This document shows, one piece after another, positions 43,357-52,398 of a DNA stretch of 64,000 nt. How positions within the stretch are numbered: position 1 is the first letter of the stretch; the number at the start of each line of letters is the position of its first letter. The position numbers were made by a program, and so were the translations under genes. The stretch lies in contig CAYJJX010000001.1 of NCBI GenBank assembly GCA_964370605.1, forward strand, positions 156,524 to 220,523. Direction: 5' to 3'. Origin of the DNA: CAYJBH01 sp964370605 (GTDB taxonomy: Bacteria > Bacillota > Clostridia > Oscillospirales > Ruminococcaceae). The notes beneath the pieces were generated by a model. It saw only the letters and a program-made list of their open reading frames with translations. It made no database searches and was not told where the DNA came from.

Positions 43357-46356
43357 TCAGATGGGTATATTTATTGTTACCGAGGTTCCTTCGCCAATCG
43401 TGCTCTTTATGTCAATTTCGCGGTTATAATACATTTTCAATCTGTTAGCAATGTTTTTGAGGCCAACACCTCTGGCGGCGTCGGTGACAGATCGGACGTC
43501 GAAACCAATGCCATCGTCGGTTACATTTATGATGAGTTCGTTGTCCTTTGCGTTTACAGTGAGTGTGACCAGTCCCCCACTACGTTTTGCTGTTACTCCA
43601 TGTCGAACAGCGTTTTCGACAATCGGCTGAATAGTGAGTCGTGGTATCTTGATTCCTTTATCACAGTGTATATCTATTTTAGTGTTTAGCTTATCACCGA
43701 AACGAGCTTTTTCTATTGCAAGGTACGCGGTGGTAAGGTCTAACTCTTTAGAGATGGTTGTGAAATCGTCGGTGCTGTCGAAATCAAAGCTTGTCCGTAG
43801 ATACAGCGATAGCATGTCGGTGAGTTCGGACGCTTTTTCACCGTCAATTAGGCAGAGTGTGCCGATAGCGTTCATTGCATTGAATAAAAAGTGAGGCTTT
43901 ATCTGTGCCTGCAAGAAGGCGATTTCCTGAGTGAGGCATAGATCTACCGAACGTTTTAGCGCCACCAACATATTAACTCTCGATTTTACCTCTAGCATGT
44001 CGACCGGTTTTGTGATATAGTCGTTTGCACCTGCATCAAAAGATTGCATGATACTGTCGGCCTCACCGTGTGCCGTTAGAATGATGATCGGCAACTCATA
44101 CAGAGTGAATCGTTGTCTTAGCTTTTTGCAAAGCTCTATACCGGAGATTCCGGGCATGGCAAGGTCCAAGACTGCAACGTCGTATCTGTTTTCTTGGACT
44201 ATGTCTATAACTTCCTGAGAATTGGTTGCAGTGTCTAGTGTTACATTTTCATTTGCAAAGATATTACAAAGGATGCTCAAATTGACCGGATCGTCGTCGG
44301 CAAGAAGGATGTTGGCGCCGTCGATTGAACTGAAACTTGAAATGCAATTTGAGAGAGGGGGTAGGTCGTATTTTGGCAAAAAGGATTCGGTCGTGTCTTT
44401 GACAGGGGCGGTGGGCAGATAAAATTCGAATTTGCTGCCGACATTTATTTTGGACGACACAAGTTTGGCGTCGCCATCCATAGATTGCAACAGCTGTCTT
44501 GTGATATAAAGCCCCAGTCCGGAACTTTCGACTTCGGCACTGGCTTTGCGCCAATAGGGATCAAAGATTTTATCACAATCAGAATCGCAAATTCCGACTC
44601 CGGTATCCGAAATTGAGAAATAGACAAAGTCTTTGGTGTGACGAGCCTTCAAGACTATCTGTCCTCTTTGAGTATATTTAAATGCGTTGCCGATGAAATT
44701 GTTGAATATCTGCCATAGCCTATGCTCGTCCGCGTATACTTTCGGGAGTTTAGGCGGAATTCTGTTGATGATGTCGATTGGGCGATCCGACTCGGTGGAC
44801 CGGAATACATTTAAAACATCGGTAGCTACTTTAGTGGAGTCGATCATTTTGCAGTTGACTTGCATGTGGTCGTCTTCGAATTTGATATAGTTAATAAGGT
44901 CGTTGACGATAACGCCGAGCTTTTTGGATAGCTCCAGAACTAAAGGAAGTTGCCTGTCTGCCTCGCTCGGATGCGTTTGCACCTGTTTTACAAGATTGGT
45001 AATGCCGTGTAGCGGCGTTCTGAGTTCATGAGACGTGGTGACAAGAAATTCGTCCTTCACCTTTGCCTGGAGTGAAAGTCGATCCACAAGGATTTTGTTG
45101 GCGTTGTAGGTGTTTTCTATCTGCTTTGCAAGGAGAATTACCTGTGTGGTTACAAGTGCAAGTGCGGATAGCATTATAAATACGGTCGATACAGTCCAAT
45201 TTAGCACGCCGGCTTCAAAAAGCTCGGTACTCAAGAATATGAGGCCAGAGCTGACGATGATTGTAATGTGAGGAGCTATTTTTGTGTAACCGTTGCGCGA
45301 ATTGCTTATAACGATAAATAAAGCTATGAAGTATATGGTGAATGAAATAAACCACTCTATCTGTTCAATGAACGGGAATTGCATGGCTGCTAAAATTATC
45401 ATAAGCAGTATAAATGCTATAATAGAAACAAAAATGAAGAGCAGAACCGACTTTTTCTTTACCACTGCTCTGAGTGTTGCGGCATAATAGAGTATGCTCA
45501 GTGTGAGCAAAAACAAAATTAGGCTCGAAATAACGTTGCCAAAAATCGCCGGAATAATATTTGGCATTATGAGGAGAAACAGGAAACTCTTTATTACCAT
45601 ATATACAAGGAGTGATGCCGAGAAGACGATAACCTGTGTACCATGCGGGATTGTTATCTTTATCTTTACCAAAAAAGCGAGAAAGCAAAGCAGGAGTAAG
45701 ACGACGATGATCGACGCTATACCCAATATTTGGTTTCGAAGTTGAAGCTTGTTAAGTTGGCTGTAACTGCCAAAATATATGGGGGCTGTGATTCCACCGA
45801 GACGGTAATCGTGCATCGAGACTTGCACAATCAGATTGTGGTATTCGTACAATGGATTGAGAGTAGTGACCTGAAAATCTGCAAATAAAAGTGAGGTGTG
45901 GTCTTGTTCCAGGGTGGAAGTGTTTCCGCTTGATATGATCTCCACGCCATCCAGATATACCCTCGTAGCGCCGGTGATGCCGAACAAATAAATTCCGGTA
46001 TAGATTGAATCGGTGTTTGTATTGTGACGTATTCGAAGTCGATAGGTGCCGAAGACATCGTCTGTAATGGCTCCGGGGACTGAAACGATTTCGGGTTGAT
46101 ATCCGTCTTTGCTTTCCCCACTCCTCACAAAATCGTTTTCGAACAGGAATACATTTGGATAAAACTCCCACTCTCCGGACAGTGGGGTTGCGCTGTCGAA
46201 ATCTTTCAGATGAATAACACCACTGTCTGCCGCGAGTTGGCTCGGCTGATAGACAGGGGGGATATGGGTAAGCACCGTGGTTAGCAAAAAGGAAATGAGT
46301 ATGGCTAACAACAGTGAAAGTATAAAATAGCTATTTTTTTTATATAGTGTTTTCAA
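43357..46356 (-). CDS. Hybrid sensor with two kinase modules (7TMR-DISM, HisKA, receiver, LytS-type kinase)
   Basis: 999 aa. Order: TM1, an extracytoplasmic galactose-binding-like DISMED2 domain (about 40-190), a 7TMR-DISM membrane block (about 195-405), HisKA with His443 (TTSHELRTPLHG), HATPase (NNFIGNAFKYTQ, GLGLYI), a receiver with Asp731 (VLDLAMPG), then a second LytS-like kinase with His822 (IKPHFLFNAMN) and its own ATPase (PIVENAVRHG). The start is probably TTG at 46356, 6 bp from AAGGTG. The DISMED2 domain suggests carbohydrate sensing. It probably signals to the adjacent SARP-type regulator and could integrate two phosphorylation inputs. Confidence 0.88.
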   Translation of the reverse strand: MKTLYKKNSYFILSLLLAILISFLLTTVLTHIPPVYQPSQLAADSGVIHLKDFDSATPLSGEWEFYPNVFLFENDFVRSGESKDGYQPEIVSVPGAITDDVFGTYRLRIRHNTNTDSIYTGIYLFGITGATRVYLDGVEIISSGNTSTLEQDHTSLLFADFQVTTLNPLYEYHNLIVQVSMHDYRLGGITAPIYFGSYSQLNKLQLRNQILGIASIIVVLLLLCFLAFLVKIKITIPHGTQVIVFSASLLVYMVIKSFLFLLIMPNIIPAIFGNVISSLILFLLTLSILYYAATLRAVVKKKSVLLFIFVSIIAFILLMIILAAMQFPFIEQIEWFISFTIYFIALFIVISNSRNGYTKIAPHITIIVSSGLIFLSTELFEAGVLNWTVSTVFIMLSALALVTTQVILLAKQIENTYNANKILVDRLSLQAKVKDEFLVTTSHELRTPLHGITNLVKQVQTHPSEADRQLPLVLELSKKLGVIVNDLINYIKFEDDHMQVNCKMIDSTKVATDVLNVFRSTESDRPIDIINRIPPKLPKVYADEHRLWQIFNNFIGNAFKYTQRGQIVLKARHTKDFVYFSISDTGVGICDSDCDKIFDPYWRKASAEVESSGLGLYITRQLLQSMDGDAKLVSSKINVGSKFEFYLPTAPVKDTTESFLPKYDLPPLSNCISSFSSIDGANILLADDDPVNLSILCNIFANENVTLDTATNSQEVIDIVQENRYDVAVLDLAMPGISGIELCKKLRQRFTLYELPIIILTAHGEADSIMQSFDAGANDYITKPVDMLEVKSRVNMLVALKRSVDLCLTQEIAFLQAQIKPHFLFNAMNAIGTLCLIDGEKASELTDMLSLYLRTSFDFDSTDDFTTISKELDLTTAYLAIEKARFGDKLNTKIDIHCDKGIKIPRLTIQPIVENAVRHGVTAKRSGGLVTLTVNAKDNELIINVTDDGIGFDVRSVTDAARGVGLKNIANRLKMYYNREIDIKSTIGEGTSVTINIPI

Positions 46357-46386
46357 TGCCCTCACCTTGCTTTTAGTGTTGATAGT

Positions 46387-46415
46387 ATTATATCAAACAA
46401 TCATGTCTTTTGCAA
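46387..46415 (-). promoter_or_regulatory. Promoter of the sensor-regulator pair
   Basis: Leftward TTGCAA (46415-46410), 17-bp spacer, TATAAT (46392-46387). Confidence 0.7.
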
Positions 46416-46423
46416 TAAAAACG

Positions 46424-46460
46424 GGATTGTGCCGAAATATATTGTACTTCGACACAATCC
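46424..46460 (-). terminator. Terminator after the isomerase operon
   Basis: GGATTGTGCCGAA pairs with TTCGACACAATCC (one mismatch), followed leftward by CGTTTTTATTG. It lies just upstream of the sensor promoter. Confidence 0.8.
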
Positions 46461-46484
46461 TATGTGTATGATGGCATCTTCAGT

Positions 46485-47162
46485 TTACTTAGCGGTCGGC
46501 AGTTCGCTGAATAAATAGTAAAGCGGCTCTTCGTCTTCCAGTATTGTTGGAAATCTATCCTTTTGTTCGGCGAACCTGTTGTCGGTGTTGTCATCGTTGA
46601 TCAACGATACCTCACCCACTATTACGGGACCGTTCTCGGCCCAAAACTTATGATATTGGCCCTTTGGCAATGTGATGCTCTCACCGGGTTTCAAAGTGAC
46701 AACGGTGCCTGCCTTGGCTTTGTAATTTCTTCCGTCGGTGTTTATTGATACATCTATGTCGCTGATCTCACCTTCAGGAGTTGATTCATAAAGCTCAATT
46801 AGGAGATTTCCGCCGCCGCGATTGATGATATCCTCCATCTTTTTCCAGTGGAAATGCATCGGAGTTATCTGCCCCTGCTGTACAATCAACAGCTTCTCGG
46901 CATAGGTTTTGGAATACTTGTCACTGTGTTCATGACTGCCGTTTCTTATAGTGAATAATAGCAGTCCGACCTTGTCAAAGTCACCATGTCCAAAGTCGGT
47001 GATGTCCCAACCGAGCATCGTGTCTCGAATTTCATCATATTCGCTACCGGCTTTTTCCCAGTCGGCTTTTTTCCAAAAAGCAAAAGGAGGAAGTGCAAAG
47101 CGGAACTCTTCAAGCAGTTTTATAGCGTCTCTCATTGCGCTGTTTATTTCTGATCTTTTCAT
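46485..47162 (-). CDS. D-lyxose / D-mannose isomerase (cupin type)
   Basis: 225 aa, typical of the YdaE-like D-lyxose isomerase family. TPMHFHWKKMEDIINRGGGN gives the two metal His residues and the flexible loop, and SITLPKGQYHKFWAE gives the Glu/His partners on the second cupin strand. The reaction is D-lyxose to D-xylulose, often also D-mannose to D-fructose. It fits a region with two alpha-mannosidases. GGGGAG precedes the start. It is last in a three-gene operon with a small protein and a C-N hydrolase. Confidence 0.9.
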   Translation of the reverse strand: MKRSEINSAMRDAIKLLEEFRFALPPFAFWKKADWEKAGSEYDEIRDTMLGWDITDFGHGDFDKVGLLLFTIRNGSHEHSDKYSKTYAEKLLIVQQGQITPMHFHWKKMEDIINRGGGNLLIELYESTPEGEISDIDVSINTDGRNYKAKAGTVVTLKPGESITLPKGQYHKFWAENGPVIVGEVSLINDDNTDNRFAEQKDRFPTILEDEEPLYYLFSELPTAK

Positions 47163-47204
47163 TGTAGAATACTCCCCTGTGGATGAATATAAGCAAGTGC
47201 AAAG

Positions 47205-47444
47205 TTATTTTTTTAACATAGATGCAGAGAGTGCACAGAAGAATGCTGCAGCACAGCTGAACCGATCCACTTCAATCTTTGCAAGAAGGTTTTCGATGGT
47301 TTCACTACCGTCTTTGCCAACCGGAACAACTGAACTGCCGGCTATTTTGGATATTGTGGCCTTATCGGTAGGGAAGTTTATGGGACCGAGTGCTTTGTTG
47401 ACATAATGATGTGTGGCAGAGCTTTCTTTTCTTGTGTTTGGCAT
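47205..47444 (-). CDS. Small protein of unknown function
   Basis: 79 aa. AAAGGAG stands 11 bp before the ATG, and the gene is tightly packed (3 bp after the hydrolase, 42 bp before the isomerase), so it is probably real. It has a charged N-terminal half with VVPVGKDGSETIENLLAKIE and a Cys/Ala-rich C-terminal helix (FSCAAAFFCALSAS). No known domain was recognised and there is no signal peptide. Confidence 0.6.
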   Translation of the reverse strand: MPNTRKESSATHHYVNKALGPINFPTDKATISKIAGSSVVPVGKDGSETIENLLAKIEVDRFSCAAAFFCALSASMLKK

Positions 47445-47447
47445 GAC

Positions 47448-48368
47448 TTATTTCTCCTTTTGATTGTATGCTGTGTAGCACATTGTTGTGTCACCGATTC
47501 CGTTGAATTGAGGGCAGGAACCGCCACGATGGTTGAAGGTATATAGGAAGTTGCTGGTAACGGTCTGCTTTTGCATGTTGTCGATAATTTGAGGATAGAG
47601 ATCCGCCTTTAACATCCACGGGATGCCTTTTGGCGCTTCGGTGATTATGTTTCCGTCCGGTCCCACTATCATGCTGTATCCGAAGTAGGGGAATACGCAA
47701 TCGTCGCCAACTGCATTACAGGCTACTACATAACATTGGTTGAAATATGCTCCGGCTTTGTTTGTCAAGGCCCATGCCTGATCCCAAGGAGCGGGATAAT
47801 GCGCGATTCTAACAATGATGTTTGCGCCATTGTATGCTGCTTCACGATACATTTCGCTATAGTCGCCATCGGCACAAATCATAGTTGCGATTCGGCTTCC
47901 TTTGGGTCCGGGGGTAACCGGCATGACCCATCCGGGATAGGCGGTTTCGCCGGGGATCCATAGGTTCATCTTGACATATCGATGAACGATTTCGCCACAG
48001 TTGTTTATCATGATGGCGGTATTGCAGATGGGTTTGCCCTCTACCTCTTTAAAATAAGGGTTGATGATTGCCCAAACGTCAAGTTCTTTACACTTGTCAC
48101 ATATCCTTTTGATCTGGGGGCTTTCTTCCGTCAATAATGTTTCGTCGACTATTCGGCTGTAGCCTTGCAGTCCGCATTCCGGTGTGATTATCAGATCGTA
48201 ACCCGGAAAGCCAAAGGTAGCACGTTCCATATAGTCAATAATAGTATCAACATTTTTATCAACCTCTTCTATAGTACAACAGTCTATCGGTTGATACTGT
48301 GCTACAACGACACTTAAGCTCTCTACTTCAAACTTGTTGTTTATTGCATGTGTGGTGCCAATATTCAT
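47448..48368 (-). CDS. Carbon-nitrogen hydrolase (aliphatic amidase/formamidase-like)
   Basis: 306 aa nitrilase-superfamily enzyme with the triad Glu64 (TPECGLQGY), Lys133 (YVKMNLWIPGE) and Cys165 (MICADGDYSEMYR). The WIPGE and CADGDY contexts, and the Cys at about 165, match the AmiE/AmiF branch that hydrolyses short amides such as formamide. It leads the operon with the small protein and the lyxose isomerase. The natural amide is unknown; a glycosylamide or amide side product is possible. Confidence 0.88.
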   Translation of the reverse strand: MNIGTTHAINNKFEVESLSVVVAQYQPIDCCTIEEVDKNVDTIIDYMERATFGFPGYDLIITPECGLQGYSRIVDETLLTEESPQIKRICDKCKELDVWAIINPYFKEVEGKPICNTAIMINNCGEIVHRYVKMNLWIPGETAYPGWVMPVTPGPKGSRIATMICADGDYSEMYREAAYNGANIIVRIAHYPAPWDQAWALTNKAGAYFNQCYVVACNAVGDDCVFPYFGYSMIVGPDGNIITEAPKGIPWMLKADLYPQIIDNMQKQTVTSNFLYTFNHRGGSCPQFNGIGDTTMCYTAYNQKEK

Positions 48369-48400
48369 AACATTCTCCTTGTGAATTTATTGTTGTATTT

Positions 48401-48428
48401 ATTATAACATTTATTATAATTTTGGCAA
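48401..48428 (-). promoter_or_regulatory. Promoter of the amidase/isomerase operon
   Basis: Leftward TTGCCA (48428-48423), 16-bp spacer, TATAAT (48406-48401). A second TATAAT lies at 48418-48413. Confidence 0.55.
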
Positions 48429-48430
48429 TA

Positions 48431-48458
48431 GCAAATTTGCAAAAACTACAAATTTGTA
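48431..48458. promoter_or_regulatory. Twin CAAATTTG palindromes in a divergent promoter region
   Basis: GCAAATTTGC (48431-48440) and TACAAATTTGTA (48447-48458), centres 17 bp apart, between the divergent amidase and sugar-importer promoters. Probable paired operator. Confidence 0.55.
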
Positions 48459-48591
48459 AGAACGCACAAACAAACATCAGAAAATGCAGCAAAATAAACA
48501 ATTAACAACGACAATATAACCAAAGCAGTCGCTCGCGGTTTGTATGTTTGTACAAAATGCGTAATTTTATTTATTATTTCATTTATTTTTG

Positions 48592-48620
48592 TTGACAAGA
48601 ATAAATTCATCTGCTATTAT
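48592..48620 (+). promoter_or_regulatory. Sigma-A promoter of the sugar ABC operon
   Basis: TTGACA (48592-48597), 17-bp spacer, TATTAT (48615-48620), about 40 bp before the binding-protein ATG. Confidence 0.8.
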
Positions 48621-48660
48621 GGCAACAAGGACAACCGAAGAAACAAATGGAGGTAAACAA

Positions 48661-49752
48661 ATGTTACGTAAATTATTTGCAATGGGGCTATCTTTAACAC
48701 TGGCAGTTTCACTTATGGCATGCTCTCAACAAGCAGCACCGTCTGAAGACATGAGTTCTGATGCGGCGACAGAGGCACAAACATCTGACAGCGATTCGCT
48801 GAAAATCGGAATAGCTTCAAGAGAAATAGTCGGAGACGTTAACCGAGACATTATCGCAGGCGCACAGGAATACCTTGAATCCATGGGTGCCGAGGTTGTC
48901 GTAACAGACGGGCAGTCTGACCCACAAAAACACAACGAAAACATTGAAAGCCTTATCAACTCCGGTATCGACGGACTCATTATTCAATATGGCGATGCAG
49001 AACAACTTCAACCGCTTATTGCAAAAGCAAACGAAAAAGGCATACCGGTTGCAACCGGCATGATCGGCACAACAGTTGAAGGAGCAGTAACCGATGTTGG
49101 CGGCGATGAAGAGACGATGGTTCGCCTAATGGGTGAAGAGCTACTTAAGAGTGTAGATTACAAAGGCGACATATATGTAGTATCTGTTCCGGGTGCACCG
49201 CTGCTGGAAGCAAGAAAAAAGATGTTTGAAGATATGGCAGCAGAATACCCAGAGGTTACATTACATGATATACCGGCAGAGCATAATACCGCTAAAGTTC
49301 AGACACAAATCGAGGAACTCATGACTGCTAATCCGGAAGTTGGAAGCATTGCAGGCATCTGGAGCGCATATGATCTCCTTTGCTCCGGCGCCAGCGAAGC
49401 TATCCGCAGAGCCGGTCGTGACGAAATTCAAATGGCTTCTATCGATGGCGACCGTATCGGTTTCCAGATGATCATGACAGAAGGTAGCCCGTTTATTGCA
49501 ACAGTCGCTATGGACATGAGAATGATTGGTCAGCTTGAAGCTGAGGCAGTCATGGGCGCAATCAACGGCGATACAGATATTCCTGAAAGTTCCTACACTA
49601 GTTGCTGGCTAGTCACTCGCGACAACTGTGTCGAAGCAGTTGAAATGAGATACGGCGAAGGCTTCTGGGAAGAGGTTGGAATTGCTAAAGCTGATGTAGA
49701 GGCACTTTATCCGCAAACAGGAACAGTTGATGTCATTCAACGCACAGAGTAG
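48661..49752 (+). CDS. Sugar ABC transporter substrate-binding lipoprotein (RbsB-like)
   Basis: 363 aa. Lipobox LMAC (residue about 20) and a Ser/Asp/Glu-rich linker precede a type I sugar-binding fold starting at LKIGIASREIVGDVNRDIIAG (core IGIASREIVGD). IQYGDAEQLQPLIAKANEKG and GIDGLII are typical of the RbsB/XylF branch. TGGAGG precedes the ATG at 48661. It should deliver a monosaccharide to the downstream RbsA/RbsC-type importer. Confidence 0.93.
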   Translation: MLRKLFAMGLSLTLAVSLMACSQQAAPSEDMSSDAATEAQTSDSDSLKIGIASREIVGDVNRDIIAGAQEYLESMGAEVVVTDGQSDPQKHNENIESLINSGIDGLIIQYGDAEQLQPLIAKANEKGIPVATGMIGTTVEGAVTDVGGDEETMVRLMGEELLKSVDYKGDIYVVSVPGAPLLEARKKMFEDMAAEYPEVTLHDIPAEHNTAKVQTQIEELMTANPEVGSIAGIWSAYDLLCSGASEAIRRAGRDEIQMASIDGDRIGFQMIMTEGSPFIATVAMDMRMIGQLEAEAVMGAINGDTDIPESSYTSCWLVTRDNCVEAVEMRYGEGFWEEVGIAKADVEALYPQTGTVDVIQRTE

Positions 49753-49761
49753 TTTTTAAGA

Positions 49762-49798
49762 ACGGCCTGCCATAATCGGCAATGATGAGGCAGGCCGT
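49762..49798 (+). other. Intercistronic stem-loop after the binding-protein gene
   Basis: ACGGCCTGCC (49762-49771) pairs perfectly with GGCAGGCCGT (49789-49798); no U-tract follows. It likely stabilises the upstream mRNA segment. Confidence 0.85.
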
Positions 49799-49840
49799 AA
49801 ATATTGGCTCTATACGTGCAGAAAGGATTGGAATAATACA

Positions 49841-51356
49841 ATGAATAACAGTACAGATAATTTATTGCATTGCAGCGCGATAACCAAATCGTTTTCAAAA
49901 AACAAGGTACTGCGCGGTGTCGAGCTGACGGTAAAAAAAGGCGAGGTGCATGCACTTCTCGGTGCAAACGGAGCCGGCAAGTCAACTCTTGTCAAAATTA
50001 TTACCGGCGTTTACAATTTTGATTCAGGAGACATATTTTTTGATGGGCAAAAGGTTGATTTTAGTTCAGCACAGGACTCAGAGTCGGCCGGAATTGCAAT
50101 CATCCATCAAGATCCTCCGCTGGTTCCGAGCTTTGATGTTACTCGAAACGCATTTTTAGGATCTGAGCTGACAAATTCTATCGGATTGCTGGACATGAAG
50201 AAGATGCGAAAGNNNNNNNNNNCAAGAGATGCTGGAGCTCTTGAACGCCGACTTTACAGCCGACAGACTGATAAAAACTCTAAACCTCGGACAAAGAGAG
50301 CAGGTCGCAATTGTCAGTGCTTTACTGAAAAAACCGAAGCTTCTCATTTTGGATGAACCGACCGCTACTCTAAGCGATCGTGAAATATCAAAACTGTTTG
50401 AGATAATTGACACCTTGAAGAAAAACGGCGTTACAATTATTTATATCTCTCATCTTTTGGATGAAATATTTCAAATCTCTGATTCTATCACTGTTCTTCG
50501 TGACGGAATCAATTCCGGAACGCTTGCTACGAGTGAGGCACAAAAAGAAGACATCATTCGCTTGATGACCGGCAAGGAGATTGGCAAGTTATATCCCAAA
50601 GAACATGTGCAGTTGGGCGAAGTTGCATTGGAAGTTGAAGATTTCGTGTTTTCTGAGAACACCGATGAAGGAATCAGTTTTACTGCAAGGGCAGGTGAGA
50701 TACTTGGTTTTGCAGGATTGGTCGGAGCAGGACGCACCGAAGCGATGCTTGCACTGTATGGTGCCGAAAATAACTTTGGTGGAAAAGTAAAGTTGTTCGG
50801 AAAAGACTACAAGCCATCTTCGACAATGAAAGCTCAAAATAATGGATTTGCTTTCGTTCCGGAAGACAGGCGTGGTGAGGGAATGATTGCAAGCATGAAT
50901 ATTCGTGAGAATATTTCTCTTGCAAACATGAAGCTTTGGTCACAGTTTGGTCTTGTTAATAGAAAAAAAGAGCGGGCAATTTCGGCAGAGGTTTGCGAAA
51001 CGCTCGGTGTTGTCTCTACCGGAGTTGAACAGATGATACGCGAGCTGTCGGGCGGAAATCAGCAAAAGGTCATTATATCTAGATGGTTGACCGGAAAAGC
51101 CAAGGTGTTCATCTTTGACCAGCCGACTACCGGTGTCGATGTCGGTGCCAAAACTGAAATTTATAAACAGATGATCTCGCTTGCAAAAAGTGGTGCGATA
51201 GTTCTGTTTGTCTCATCGGAATTTGAAGAACTGATGGGAATATGCGACAGGATACTTGTAATGAGTAAAAACAAGATCGTTAAAGAGCTGGAGCCGAACA
51301 ATACAAGCGAACAGGAATTGCTACTTTACGCCACCAGCAGTGGTGCGGCAGGTTAG
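49841..51356 (+). CDS. Sugar ABC transporter ATP-binding protein (RbsA/MglA-like), split by an assembly gap
   Basis: Two fused ATPase halves. N-half: Walker A GANGAGKST, Q-loop IIHQDPPLVP, then a ten-N gap just before LNLGQREQVAIVSALLKKPK (signature core LGQREQ) and Walker B LLILDEPTATL. C-half: degenerate Walker A GLVGAGRTE, signature ELSGGNQQKVI, Walker B VFIFDQPTTGVD. The two halves differ in frame by one because the gap length is arbitrary, so the apparent frameshift is artificial. Probably only a few codons are missing. It energises the two permeases downstream. Confidence 0.9.
50213..50222. other. Assembly gap (10 N) inside the RbsA-like gene
   Basis: Ten consecutive Ns between residues equivalent to the helical subdomain and the signature motif. 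Confidence 0.98.
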
Positions 51357-51388
51357 ACAACATAACATCAGAAAGGGGAGAAACTATT

Positions 51389-52384
51389 ATGACTAGGCTA
51401 AAGAACCTGCGCTTTGAAAGAGCCACCGGTCGAGCGACAAAGTTTTTTGTAAAATACGGTACGATAATCGGCATGGTTGTGGCATTATTGATAATCGGAA
51501 TTCGTTCACCGCGATTTTTTGCGATAGATAACGTCTTTGACATTTTGAAGCAGGGCAGCACACTGACCTTGATTGCGGTGGCACAGACCATTGTTTTGGC
51601 ATCCGGAGCCTTTGACATGTCGGCCGGTGCAGTGCTGCAGTTCGCAAGCAACGTTGCGGCGGGAAGCATCATTCTTGGATACAATCCGTTTCTTGTAATT
51701 CTTCTTTGCCTCACTTTGGGTTTACTTGTAGGCTTTGTGAATACACTACTTGTAAATAAACTGAGCATACCGCCTTTCGTAGCAACGCTATCGGTCATGT
51801 TTATTTTGATGGGTGTATCGTTGCTATACAATCAGGGCGAAGCGCTTACATTCAGTTCTCAACCGCTATTTTCCTTTTTGGGACAAGGCTATGTCGGACC
51901 GGTTCCGTTCATTTTCATAATCGTAGTAGTTTTGTTGTTCTTTATTAACCTTTTACTCAAAAATACTAAAGTTGGACTTCATATTTATGCCGTCGGTGGC
52001 AATCCTCTCGCAGCACATATGAAAGGTATCGCTTCTGAAAAATGCTTGTTTGTAGCGTTTTTGTTAGCAGGTGCAGTACTTGGTTTGACCGGAGTATTGC
52101 AAGCATCCTACAACTTTGGAGCCTCTGCACTCAACACCGGTATGGACGTATTGATAAGTGCACTTGCCGCGGCATTACTTGGAAGTACATTTTCAAAAAC
52201 AGGTGAGCTGAGTATTTTTGGCACAGCATTTGCAGCGATGTTCATTGCAGCGCTTTCTAACGGTTTGATTATCAACGGTGTCAGCAATCTTGTCATTAAC
52301 GGTACCCTTGGTGTGATATTGGTAGTTTCGGTACTTCCGACCGTTATTCATAAACGTGACATCGGTCAGGTCACAATATTTTAA
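51389..52384 (+). CDS. Sugar ABC transporter permease (RbsC-like), first copy
   Basis: 331 aa with about eight to nine helices. ASGAFDMSAGAVLQFASNVA is the RbsC-type DLSVG equivalent, and VGLHIYAVGGNPLAAHMKGI is the cytoplasmic signature of this family. AAAGGGGAG precedes the ATG. A second permease gene follows 14 bp later, so the channel is likely a heterodimer. Confidence 0.93.
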   Translation: MTRLKNLRFERATGRATKFFVKYGTIIGMVVALLIIGIRSPRFFAIDNVFDILKQGSTLTLIAVAQTIVLASGAFDMSAGAVLQFASNVAAGSIILGYNPFLVILLCLTLGLLVGFVNTLLVNKLSIPPFVATLSVMFILMGVSLLYNQGEALTFSSQPLFSFLGQGYVGPVPFIFIIVVVLLFFINLLLKNTKVGLHIYAVGGNPLAAHMKGIASEKCLFVAFLLAGAVLGLTGVLQASYNFGASALNTGMDVLISALAAALLGSTFSKTGELSIFGTAFAAMFIAALSNGLIINGVSNLVINGTLGVILVVSVLPTVIHKRDIGQVTIF

Positions 52385-52398
52385 AGGAGGTATATAAG

